This document shows, piece after piece, positions 33,613-41,322 of a stretch of 64,000 bases of DNA (positions are counted from its first letter, which is position 1; every line of letters begins with the position of its first letter). This stretch comes from Bin5 sp965218625 (GTDB lineage Bacteria > Chloroflexota > Anaerolineae > Caldilineales > Caldilineaceae), in the NCBI GenBank assembly GCA_965218625.1, contig CBDCLG010000017.1, positions 186,001 through 250,000 on the forward strand, written 5' to 3'. Under the pieces are notes generated by a model. The model was given only the letters and a program-made list of their open reading frames with translations. It did no database searches and had not been told where the DNA came from. Position numbers and translations under genes: made by a program.

Positions 33613-34101
33613 CTGCCAATCTTAGAAACTCGTACCTGTCAAAGTCTCTCTGCTGAAAGAAAAATTTTTCTTTTTTGTGGCAGGGTCTGCAGAACTGCTC
33701 GATGCGCCCGCCGGTACTCTTGCTGTGCCTCACATTGAAGTGTTGGATTGTTGCAGGCTTGACATAGGGCGGCATAAAGCTTTAGGCCGTTGCCGCCTTC
33801 TGCCTACCGTTCCGACAGTTCAACCCACAGCCCGCCGGGCAGCAGCAGCAGGGCAATCGCATCTAAATCCGGACGCCAAAATATCCCACGAAGGGCACCC
33901 ACAAGGGGTGCCCCTACCAATTGTCATTCGTTTTCGGCTGAAAAACCGATCTCCAGCCGCCGAAAACCTTAAGAATTCACGGTCGCGCACTATGATTTGC
34001 ACTGTTCTCGGCGTTTTTCTCGGAGTTGGGCTCAAATCAGGTAGTGTCGCGGGTCTTAGCCCAATTGGATTCAATCGCCCTGCCCTACAGCAGCCCGCCA
34101 C
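33613..34101. other. Gene-free region between restriction-modification operon 1 and the riboflavin operon
   Basis: No supported gene in this divergent interval. An A/T palindrome at about 33656-33676 (AAAGAAAAATTTTTCTTT) is flanked by T-runs and could act as a terminator. The rest shows no clear feature. Confidence 0.5.
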
Positions 34102-34131
34102 TTGACGCGCGGGCGGACCATCTGCGATAAT
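34102..34131 (+). promoter_or_regulatory. Promoter of the riboflavin-transport operon
   Basis: -35 TTGACG (34102-34107), 18-nt spacer, -10 GATAAT (34126-34131) with an upstream TGC. The start site would be about 20 nt before the FMN aptamer. Confidence 0.65.
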
Positions 34132-34154
34132 ATGCGCAACAACTGCATAACCTA

Positions 34155-34311
<157 letters not shown>

Positions 34312-34328
34312 TGCCGAGAGCGAGAGCA

Positions 34329-34352
34329 GAACGCTTAGCGCGTTCGGTTTTT
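34329..34352 (+). terminator. Riboswitch-linked intrinsic terminator
   Basis: Stem GAACGC (34329-34334) with GCGTTC (34340-34345), loop TTAGC, then GGTTTTTGTT. It lies 17 nt after the aptamer and is the likely expression platform. Confidence 0.7.
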
Positions 34353-34525
34353 GTTCTCTTCGGCTGTTCGCAGCGGCCGCTACGCGCAACGCCCGGGGTA
34401 CGATCCTGTATCTCGGGCTGTTTTGTGTAGAAGGCGCGTGCCGTGCCGAGAGGCCCGCGCACGCCGGCCGTTGCCGATGGCAGCGATGCGCATACGCCGC
34501 GCGCGCGGCGTTGACGACGGCGCGA

Positions 34526-34557
34526 GACCCGAAGCGACAGACGGCTTCGGGTCGTTT
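34526..34557 (+). terminator. Second terminator-like hairpin before the permease gene
   Basis: Ten-bp perfect stem GACCCGAAGC (34526-34535) with GCTTCGGGTC (34544-34553), 8-nt loop, followed by GTTT. It sits just before the ribosome-binding site of the permease. It could be a back-up terminator or could limit ribosome access. Confidence 0.5.
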
Positions 34558-34580
34558 GATTTCAGAGGCAGAGGAGCGCA

Positions 34581-35438
34581 ATGAAGGACAGCTCAGTTCT
34601 TTTCCCCGGCGCGCAGGCTGAACAGCAGACCGGCCGCGGCCGGCGGAAGTCCGGCCGCATCGGCGATTGGGTGGCGGAACATCCGGCGCTGGCTGCGTTT
34701 CCCTTTGTGCTGGGCGCCGCGCTGCTGCTGTGGGAAGGGCTCGTCCGCTGGCAGGACTATCCGACCTTTATCCTGCCGCGTCCGGGGCGGGTCGTGCAGA
34801 AGGCCTTGACGATGGCCGCGGACGGTTCGCTGTTGCGCCATACACAGATGACCGTGGCGGAGATCGCGGCCGGGCTGCTGATCGGGCTGACCCTGGCCTT
34901 TGTGCTGGGCTACTGGCTCGGCCGCAGCCAGGCGCTCGACCGCATTCTCTCCCCCTATCTCGTGGCCAGCCAGACAGTTCCCGTCGTGGCGATCGCGCCG
35001 CTCCTGGTCATCTGGTTCGGCAGCGGCCTGTTGAGCAAGGTGCTGGTTACGGCCATCATGGTCTTCTTTCCGACGCTGGTCAGCACAGTTGTCGGCATTC
35101 GCAACGTGGACCAGGACCTGCGCGAGCTGATGCGCTCGCTGCGCGCCGGCCGCCGCCAGCTCTTTGTGAAGCTGGAGCTGCCCGCGGCCCTGCCGGTCAT
35201 CTTCGGCGGCCTCAAGCTGAGCGTCATTCTGGCCGTCGTCGGCGCGATCGTGGGTGAGTTCGTCGGCGCCGATGAGGGGCTGGGCTTTCTCATCAACCTG
35301 GGCCGGGGCGTGCTGGACACACCGCTGATCTTCGTCGCGGTGCTCATGATCGTACTGCTGGCGCAGGCGATGTACTGGAGCGTCACGTTGCTCGAGAGCT
35401 ACCTGCTGCGCTGGAAGCAGCACGAAATCAAGGCATGA
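34581..35438 (+). CDS. ribX: Riboflavin ABC transporter permease
   Basis: Six-helix permease of the nitrate/sulfonate/taurine/thiamine-precursor class, 285 aa, GAGGAG before the ATG. The EAA-like loop is seen at LMRSLRAGRRQLFVKLELPAALP, where it contacts the ATPase. The N-terminal 30 residues are polar and basic. With the binding protein and ATPase it forms a complete importer under the FMN riboswitch, matching the RibXY systems known in Chloroflexota. Confidence 0.88.
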   Translation: MKDSSVLFPGAQAEQQTGRGRRKSGRIGDWVAEHPALAAFPFVLGAALLLWEGLVRWQDYPTFILPRPGRVVQKALTMAADGSLLRHTQMTVAEIAAGLLIGLTLAFVLGYWLGRSQALDRILSPYLVASQTVPVVAIAPLLVIWFGSGLLSKVLVTAIMVFFPTLVSTVVGIRNVDQDLRELMRSLRAGRRQLFVKLELPAALPVIFGGLKLSVILAVVGAIVGEFVGADEGLGFLINLGRGVLDTPLIFVAVLMIVLLAQAMYWSVTLLESYLLRWKQHEIKA

Positions 35439-35517
35439 TGCCGGGGGCTCGCTCCCGGCGCGAAACCGTACCTGTTACAGGACAATATCTCCCGTCCGCC
35501 AGACCGCAGAGGAACGC

Positions 35518-36579
35518 ATGAAGAATCTCACAACCCGGACAATCTCCCTCTTTCGACGCCCGGCCGCGGCGCGCCTGCCGCGACTGATCGCGCTGCTCAT
35601 GCTGGCGCTCACCGCCGCCTGCACGCCGATCGCGCCCGAGGCGGAGCCGGCCGCGGCGCCTGAAACACAAGGACCGCGCCCAATTGCGCTCGGCGTGGGT
35701 TTCATTCCCAATGTCCAGTTCGCGCCGTTTTACGTTGGGATCGAGAAGGGTTTCTTCGCCGAACAGGGTATCGATCTGTCGTTGGAGTACGGCTTTGAGA
35801 ACGACTACCTGAAACTGGTCGCGACCGACGAGATGCAGTTCATGATCGCCAGCGGAGACCAGCTCGTGCTTGGCCGCGCCCAGGAGCTGCCGGTGCGCTA
35901 CGTGATGAACTGGTACACGAGCTACCCGGTGACCGTTTTTGCCAAGGCCGATGCCGGCATCCACCGTCCGGAGGACTTGGCGGGCCACCGGGTCGGCGTG
36001 CCGGGGCCGTTCGGCGCCAACTACATTGCGCTGCGGGCCCTGCTCGACGCGGCCGGGCTGACCGAAGCCGACATCCAAATGGAGAGCATCGGCTTCACGC
36101 AGGCGTCGGCGGTGAGCGAGGGGCTGGTTGACGCGGCGGTGGACTACGCTGTCAACGGACCGGTGGTGTTAGGCAATGCCGGCATCGAAACGGTGCAGAT
36201 CCCGCTCGATCAACACATACAGATCCCGGCCAACGGGCTGGTTACCAACGAACGCACACTGGACGAAGAGCCGCAGCTGGTGGAGGCGATGGTGCGCGCG
36301 CTGCAGAAGTCGATCGCCTACACGCTGGCCAACCCGGACGACTCCTTCGCGATTGCGCTCAGTTTTGTGCCCGAGGCCGGCGGCGAAAATGAAGCCGTCA
36401 ACCGGCTGGTCTTCGACGCTTCGCTGGCCTTCTGGCAGCCGCGGCCGGAGGGCGCGCCGGGCGCGACAACCGATGCCGAATGGCAGGCGGTGGCCGAGCT
36501 TCTGCTGCGCATCGGTTTTGTCGACCGGCTCGTGCCCCCCGCGGAGATGTACACCAACCGGTTCGTCAGCGAGCAATAG
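35518..36579 (+). CDS. ribY: Riboflavin-binding lipoprotein (NMT1/THI5-like)
   Basis: Substrate-binding lipoprotein of 353 aa with lipobox LTAAC (Cys35). The NMT1/THI5 fold is recognisable from GFIPNVQFAPFYVGIEKGFF and AEQGIDLSLEYG, then ASGDQLVLGRA and GVPGPFGANYIALRALL. These families bind aromatic cofactors or precursors such as HMP; the riboswitch argues for riboflavin here. It is the second gene of the operon, 79 nt after the permease. Confidence 0.88.
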   Translation: MKNLTTRTISLFRRPAAARLPRLIALLMLALTAACTPIAPEAEPAAAPETQGPRPIALGVGFIPNVQFAPFYVGIEKGFFAEQGIDLSLEYGFENDYLKLVATDEMQFMIASGDQLVLGRAQELPVRYVMNWYTSYPVTVFAKADAGIHRPEDLAGHRVGVPGPFGANYIALRALLDAAGLTEADIQMESIGFTQASAVSEGLVDAAVDYAVNGPVVLGNAGIETVQIPLDQHIQIPANGLVTNERTLDEEPQLVEAMVRALQKSIAYTLANPDDSFAIALSFVPEAGGENEAVNRLVFDASLAFWQPRPEGAPGATTDAEWQAVAELLLRIGFVDRLVPPAEMYTNRFVSEQ

Positions 36580-36597
36580 CGGCCGGCCACTGCAGTC

Positions 36598-37374
36598 ATG
36601 TCCGAACCTCTCGTGCAGGCGCAGAGCGTCAGCCACACCTATCGACGCCGCAACCGCGTCACGCATGCGCTGGCTGCGGTCTCTTTCGGCATACAGGCAG
36701 ATGAGTTCGTCTGCGTTGTCGGCAACAGCGGCAGCGGCAAATCGACGCTGCTGCGCATTCTCGGCGGTCTCCTGGCGCCGACCGCGGGCCGGGTGCAGTT
36801 GAGAGGCCGGGCGGTGCAGGGCCCCCAGACGGAGATCGGCTTCGTTTTCCAGAATACCAACCTGATGCCGTGGCGCACGGCGCTGGAAAATGTGCTGCTG
36901 CCGCTGGAGCTGCACAAGACGCCCGACGCGCAGGACCGCGCCCGCGCGTGCGCGGCGCTGGCGCTGATGGGGCTGGAAGAGTTTGCCGATGCCTACCCGG
37001 CTCAACTCTCCGGCGGCATGGCGCAGCGCCTGACCCTGACGCGCGCGCTGCTGCAGGAGCCTGCGCTGCTGCTGATGGATGAGCCGTTCGGCGCGCTCGA
37101 TGCCCTGACCCGCGAGCGCCTCAACCAGGAGCTGCTACGGATTCACCGCGACCGCGCCCAGACGGTGCTGATGATCACGCACAGCATCCAGGAGGCCATC
37201 TTTCTCGCCGACCGCGTGCTCGTTCTGAGCGGGCAGCCGGGCGAGCTGCGCGGCGATATCCCCGTCGAGCTGCCGCGCCCGCGTGCGCTGGAGATGCTGA
37301 CGTGGCCGCAAGCGGGCGCGCTGAACAGCGAAATCCGCGCCTGTCTGGCAGCCGGGGCAGGGGAAGGGAAATGA
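36598..37374 (+). CDS. Riboflavin ABC transporter ATP-binding protein
   Basis: ATPase of 258 aa. Walker A GNSGSGKST, Q-loop FVFQNTNLMPW, signature LSGGMAQR, Walker B LLLMDEPFGALD and the switch histidine in MITHSIQEA are all intact. It is of the same class as nitrate/taurine importers, the usual partner of NMT1-type receptors. An ACTGCAGT motif lies in the 18-nt gap before its ATG. Confidence 0.9.
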   Translation: MSEPLVQAQSVSHTYRRRNRVTHALAAVSFGIQADEFVCVVGNSGSGKSTLLRILGGLLAPTAGRVQLRGRAVQGPQTEIGFVFQNTNLMPWRTALENVLLPLELHKTPDAQDRARACAALALMGLEEFADAYPAQLSGGMAQRLTLTRALLQEPALLLMDEPFGALDALTRERLNQELLRIHRDRAQTVLMITHSIQEAIFLADRVLVLSGQPGELRGDIPVELPRPRALEMLTWPQAGALNSEIRACLAAGAGEGK

Positions 37375-37505
37375 ACTTTGCGCAGTTAGGTGATTAAGTT
37401 ACGATGTTGTCGCTCGATCTTCTCTACCAATCTCATAGCAGGGCACGCCCGTTGGGCCGTCTTACGGTTCTTGGCGCTGGACAGTTGCGAACACGGGAGA
37501 AATGA

Positions 37506-37790
37506 GTGAATTGGAAACTCAAGTGCGAAATTGAACGGGAGGGCAACTTGTATGTCTCCTATTGCCAAGAACTGGGCATTGCAAGTCAAGGGGAAACTAT
37601 CGATGAAGCCAAGAAAAACCTGGAGGAATCGATAGAAATATTCGTAAAGGATGCCTCAGTCAGCGAAATCCTGGGCCTCCTTAGCAATCTTGAGCCATCC
37701 TCTCCGGTTAAGATTCAGCATCTTCCTGAAGTTCGGATTTCACAGTACCAACAAGCTCAAGCCACGCAGTGGGAACTTGAAGTTGCATAG
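37506..37790 (+). CDS. HicB-family antitoxin-like protein, orphan
   Basis: Protein of 94 aa with the HicB N-terminal fold: WKLKCEIEREGNLYVSYCQELGIASQGET and the helix IDEAKKNLEESIEIFVKDA. The GTG at 37506 is used, with GGGAG 8 nt upstream. HicB normally pairs with the small HicA toxin; no HicA frame is found on either side, so it is either solitary or has lost its toxin. Confidence 0.75.
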   Translation: MNWKLKCEIEREGNLYVSYCQELGIASQGETIDEAKKNLEESIEIFVKDASVSEILGLLSNLEPSSPVKIQHLPEVRISQYQQAQATQWELEVA

Positions 37791-37970
37791 ACGAAATCAG
37801 TGCCTCGAAAGCCTCTTGAGAGCAATAGGTGAAACATTTTTCCAGCGCGTCAACGCCCCATAGTCAGCCCCCAACAATACTTGGAATGATCTGATTCACT
37901 GCAGCCGTTGTGCAGCCCCGCCATCAGCCCAACGAAAACAGACATTCGTATTACAAACAGGATCAAAGAC

Positions 37971-38393
37971 ATGAAGGCAATCTATATTCTGCTTGGAATC
38001 CTGATATTCCTGGTGGCAGTTCTTCTTGCCGGGGTAGCAGCAAACATCGTGGTTACGATGGAGATGCAACAAAGACTCAATACACCTGGCGCATCACTTG
38101 CGTCAGCGGGGTGGAATGAAGTTGAATGGGCGCGCAAAGCAATTGCACTGGATGGACACAATACAATTGCTGAGGACCAGCTGACGTTCTACATACTCCT
38201 GATGGAGGAGGCTTCTCAGCATTGCGTTGAGAGCAAGGAGGTCTTGGATAGACTGATAGAGGCGGCGCTGTTTCAGAGCCCAAAGGAGTTACCAAACATT
38301 CGTAGGGGAATACTATCAGTGTACGCAGGACTATCGGGGCGACATAACTGTTCTGAGATGTTGTTTGACATTATTAACGATCTGAATGAGTAG
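37971..38393 (+). CDS. Small membrane-anchored hypothetical protein
   Basis: Protein of 140 aa from the ATG at 37971 (AGGA upstream). One N-terminal membrane helix (IYILLGILIFLVAVLLAGVA) is followed by a helical soluble domain with four cysteines (HCVESK, HNCSEM and others). No family recognised. It lies 180 nt after the HicB-like gene. Confidence 0.55.
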   Translation: MKAIYILLGILIFLVAVLLAGVAANIVVTMEMQQRLNTPGASLASAGWNEVEWARKAIALDGHNTIAEDQLTFYILLMEEASQHCVESKEVLDRLIEAALFQSPKELPNIRRGILSVYAGLSGRHNCSEMLFDIINDLNE

Positions 38394-38515
38394 GTCGGAC
38401 TCCCAAAGTAAAACCTGCATAACCTACGTGACATATTCTCCAGCCCGTTGAGGAACCATTGAGGCCGCGAAAGTCATTGTCAGTCAAAATCGTTGGCCAA
38501 AACTCGATACAATTC

Positions 38516-38553
38516 CCAAAACAAAAAGACGCCGGACACGATGTCCGGCGTCT
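38516..38553 (-). terminator. Intrinsic terminator of the parvulin gene
   Basis: Perfect 12-bp stem (38527-38538 with 38542-38553, 3-nt loop). On the minus strand it is followed by TTTTTGTTTT. It may also serve the convergent plus-strand gene ending at 38393, though its T-run is weaker in that direction. Confidence 0.85.
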
Positions 38554-38604
38554 CTATACTCTTATTCTACCCGCCCTTGACTGCCCGCCGTCGGGCAACT
38601 CCGC

Positions 38605-40158
38605 CTACTGGCCGGGCGGCTCAGGCTCCAGGCCGCTCGGCAGCCGCGAGGCGAAGTCATCCGGGCGGTCTATCTCCAATGACAGCACCTGCTCCTGCAG
38701 CCAGGTCTGGAACGCCTCGGCGTACTCCTGCTGCAAGGTGGCCTCGTCCTTCTCCCGCTCACCGTCGCGCTCGAGCACCTCGATGATGTGGTAGCCGAAA
38801 CTCGTCTTGACCGGCTCGCTGATCTCGCCAATCTCGAGCGAGAAAGCGACCTCATCGAATTCGGGCACATAACGCCCGCGCCCGGCCCAGCCCAGGTCTC
38901 CGCCCTCGGCGCCGCTGCCGGGGTCTTCGCTGTACCGCAGCGCCAGGTCGGCGAAATCCTCACCGTTGATGATGCGCTGACGCAGGGACTGGGCAAAGGC
39001 CAGCGCCTCGGCGTCGTCAACGCGCCCGTCCTCGTTCGTGTCGGGGTTCCACCACTCCGAGGCCGGCTCGCCGGCCTCGTCGTCATCGGCGGCGGCCTCC
39101 TCTTCGGACGTTTCGGCTGCTGGCGCGGATGCGGCCTGGCCGCTCTCTTCCTCGCTCTCAGGCTCGGGCGGCGGCGTTGCCTCTGCCGGCGTCTCGTCCG
39201 CCCCGTCTGACGACTCCTCCGTCTCGGCGGCCGGCTCCGGTTCCGGGTCCACTGCAATCAGAATATGGCGGACCCGCACCTGCTCCTCGGTTGTGGACAC
39301 CAGATCGCGGCTGATCGCGTCCGACATCTTGGCCCGCAGCAGACGCGCCCGGATCACCTCGCGATATTCGGCGACGCTCATCCCCGCGTTGTCCCTGAGG
39401 TTTTGCTCCAGAGTGCGCAGCCCTTCCTGGTAGAGCGCATCGGTGAAGACCGGGGGCGGCTCCGGCGTGGGCGCCTCCTCCGCGGTCTCCGAGCCTTCGG
39501 CGGCCGCGGCGGCGGTCGGTTCGCTCTGCGCGCTGTCTTCAGCTGTGGGCGTCGCTGTGGGGACCGGGGTCGGCGTGAAGAGTTCTGCGGTGGCGGTCGC
39601 TTCGATGGCGGCTTCTGCCGTCCCGGTGGCCTGCGGCACCGTCAGCGCGCCCTGGCTGCGCGCCACCTCTTTGCGCAGCGTATCGGCCACCTCTTCATCG
39701 CTGACCGAAACGCCCACTTCGGGCGCCTTGATGCGCAGGACGGCCCCTTCGATCATTTCGTTGAGGACCTGCGTTCCCAGCGTCAGAGGACTGGCCAGCG
39801 TGGCGTTGATCGAAGCGATTTGGGAGGCGAACAGGCTGGAGTTGCCAAACTGCTGGGAGAAGATCTGCAACCGCGCGCGCTGATTCTCCAGTTCGCTCTT
39901 GCGCAGGCGGGCCTCTTTCCAGAACTCACGCGTGATGATCGCTTCGCTTTCAACCTGCGCCAGCACGCTGTTGGGCTTGATGATCAACTCGCTGACCACG
40001 CCATAAATGATCAACAACAGGGCGACACCGACGATGCCGCCCACAATCGACATGAGCCGCAGATTGCGTTCCCGGTCACGCGCGCGCAACCGGGTCTCAC
40101 GCCGATTTTCAACCTGGGGTTCCGCTTCCTGCTTTCTTCGTCTGCGCTTCTTGGCCAT
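38605..40158 (-). CDS. Membrane-anchored parvulin-type peptidyl-prolyl isomerase (foldase) with an EF-hand-like insert
   Basis: Extracytoplasmic foldase of the PrsA/SurA class, 517 aa. A basic N-terminus (AKKRRRRK) and one membrane helix (about 36-60) precede a SurA-like helical region. Low-complexity Thr/Pro/Glu segments follow at about 180-235. The parvulin domain begins VRVRHILIAVD (about 295-304), is broken by an acidic insert (304-385), then resumes with FADLALRYSEDPGSGAEGGD, LGWAGRGRYVPEFDEVAF and FGYHIIEV. The insert ends in NPDTNEDGRVDDAE, whose spacing fits a calcium-binding EF-hand loop (Asp373, Asn375, Asp377, Asp381, Glu384). It lies in a cluster with rpsR and rpsF. Confidence 0.87.
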   Translation of the reverse strand: MAKKRRRRKQEAEPQVENRRETRLRARDRERNLRLMSIVGGIVGVALLLIIYGVVSELIIKPNSVLAQVESEAIITREFWKEARLRKSELENQRARLQIFSQQFGNSSLFASQIASINATLASPLTLGTQVLNEMIEGAVLRIKAPEVGVSVSDEEVADTLRKEVARSQGALTVPQATGTAEAAIEATATAELFTPTPVPTATPTAEDSAQSEPTAAAAAEGSETAEEAPTPEPPPVFTDALYQEGLRTLEQNLRDNAGMSVAEYREVIRARLLRAKMSDAISRDLVSTTEEQVRVRHILIAVDPEPEPAAETEESSDGADETPAEATPPPEPESEEESGQAASAPAAETSEEEAAADDDEAGEPASEWWNPDTNEDGRVDDAEALAFAQSLRQRIINGEDFADLALRYSEDPGSGAEGGDLGWAGRGRYVPEFDEVAFSLEIGEISEPVKTSFGYHIIEVLERDGEREKDEATLQQEYAEAFQTWLQEQVLSLEIDRPDDFASRLPSGLEPEPPGQ

Positions 40159-40165
40159 CGATCGC

Positions 40166-40690
40166 CTAGCTGCGTCTGCCGGTTATACGCATATGTTCGC
40201 CCGTGTACGGCATCAGCGCCAGGTGTCTGGCCCGTTTGATCGCCCGCGTCACTTTGCGCTGCATCTTGGCGGTTACACGAGTCTTGCGCCGGTTGTGAAT
40301 GCGCCCGTAGTTGTCGACAAAGCGGCTCAGGACCAGCACATTCTTGTAGTTGATCTCATCGATGCGCACATCGCTGCCGACATGCCGGGGGTTTCGGCGC
40401 TGGTTGCCCTGTTTGGCGCGGTTAAAATTGGCCGGACCCTCTACCCGGTTGATCGGGACCGGCTCCGCCGCGCCGCGTTCGGCCGGTGTCTCTTCGGCTG
40501 CCGGCTCTTCAGCAACCGGCTCCGGCGCACTCTCCTCTTCGGCTGACGCCTCGGCAGCAGCCGGCTCCTCCGCTGCCGCTTCCACTTCGGCGACCGCTTC
40601 CGGCGCAGACTCCTCTGCGGATGACGCCTCGTTGACCGGCTGCGCTTCCGTGTCCGCTTCGGCTTCGTTCGTTCGGGTTTCGTCAGTCAT
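40166..40690 (-). CDS. rpsR: Ribosomal protein bS18 with a long acidic N-terminal extension
   Basis: Small-subunit ribosomal protein. The last 80 residues are canonical bS18 (DEINYKNVLVLSRFVDNYG, TRVTAKMQRKVTRAIKRARH, LALMPYTGEH). The first 85 or so residues form an Ala/Glu-rich acidic tail that is absent from typical 75-90 residue bS18 proteins. It follows rpsF by 9 nt; the ssb gene that often lies between them is missing here. Confidence 0.92.
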   Translation of the reverse strand: MTDETRTNEAEADTEAQPVNEASSAEESAPEAVAEVEAAAEEPAAAEASAEEESAPEPVAEEPAAEETPAERGAAEPVPINRVEGPANFNRAKQGNQRRNPRHVGSDVRIDEINYKNVLVLSRFVDNYGRIHNRRKTRVTAKMQRKVTRAIKRARHLALMPYTGEHMRITGRRS

Positions 40691-40699
40691 TCGATGCTC

Positions 40700-40996
40700 C
40701 TATGTGGCTGAGTCCTCAACGCGGACAAAGAGGAAACGGATTACATTTTCGGATAGCCGCAACTGTCGTTCGATGTTCTGCACTGCGGCGGGAGGCATCG
40801 AGAGGTTGTGCAGAATGTAGTGTCCCTCAAAGTGGCCTTTGATGGGATAGGCCAATCGCCGTTTGCCCCAGTAATCGGTGCTCGCGATCGTCCCATCCTC
40901 GCCGCCGATGGCCTGGGTAATCCGGTCATCCACGGCTTTGACACCCTCATCATCCAGCTGCGGCTGGATGATGTACACCAATTCGTAGCTGTTCAT
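40700..40996 (-). CDS. rpsF: Ribosomal protein bS6
   Basis: Small-subunit protein that binds bS18 on the 30S platform, 98 aa. Family landmarks are YELVYIIQPQLDDEGV, YWGKRRLAYPIKGHFEGHY and RFLFVRVED. The ATG at 40996 is used; a TTG one codon upstream is also possible. AAGGAG and AAAAGG lie upstream. First gene of the rpsF-rpsR-foldase group. Confidence 0.95.
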   Translation of the reverse strand: MNSYELVYIIQPQLDDEGVKAVDDRITQAIGGEDGTIASTDYWGKRRLAYPIKGHFEGHYILHNLSMPPAAVQNIERQLRLSENVIRFLFVRVEDSAT

Positions 40997-41036
40997 CAAA
41001 CCTTTTCACTCCTTTCTGTGAGCAGTGTCTTTGGGG

Positions 41037-41133
41037 AGTTTTTAGTTTTTGGTTTCGAGTTTTTAGTAACTGCGCTTGGCCCGAAGGAAGAGCACCACTA
41101 GAAACTAAAAACTAACAACTAAAAACTGCAGTT
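41037..41133. repeat. Inverted pair of heptamer arrays upstream of rpsF
   Basis: Left array 41037-41073: AGTTTTT, AGTTTTT, GGTTTCG, AGTTTTT, AGTAACT. Right array 41097-41133: ACTAGAA, ACTAAAA, ACTAACA, ACTAAAA, ACTGCAG. Both keep strict 7-bp phase and are inverted relative to each other across a 23-nt spacer, so a long imperfect hairpin can form in the rpsF leader. Confidence 0.9.
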
Positions 41134-41179
41134 CCGACACCGGTCCACAGTTTGCAGACTTCGTACTGTGAACAGAAAG

Positions 41180-41209
41180 AACGAGGGAGCAGACAGGCTG
41201 TCCCTCGTT
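41180..41209 (-). promoter_or_regulatory. Leader hairpin of rpsF
   Basis: AACGAGGGA (41180-41188) pairs with TCCCTCGTT (41201-41209), 9 bp with a 12-nt loop, inside the transcribed leader. rpsF leaders of several phyla carry an S6:S18-binding structure; whether this hairpin is one cannot be judged by eye. Confidence 0.4.
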
Positions 41210-41223
41210 GCAGATAGACGCAC

Positions 41224-41251
41224 AGTATAGCATAGCGGGGGGCGGGCGCAA
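41224..41251 (-). promoter_or_regulatory. Promoter of the rpsF-rpsR-foldase operon
   Basis: Minus strand: -35 TTGCGC (41251-41246), 16-nt spacer, -10 TATACT (41229-41224) with TGC before it (TGCTATACT). The leader to rpsF is about 220 nt and includes the hairpin and the inverted heptamer arrays. Confidence 0.6.
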
Positions 41252-41322
41252 AAGATCGGGCGGCAAAAATTGCGCACAAAGCAGGACTGCGAAAACGGGC
41301 GCTGTTTGGCTCGCCCTCCTCT

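Noticed and set aside
33524..33775. Minus-strand frame of 83 codons upstream of the small ORF of restriction-modification operon 1
   Set aside because: It covers the near-consensus promoter and palindrome at 33576-33612 and has no ribosome-binding site; the promoter reading is better supported.
37791..37970. Search for a HicA toxin next to the HicB-like gene
   Set aside because: No frame shows the HicA double-stranded-RNA-binding-like fold or its conserved histidine.
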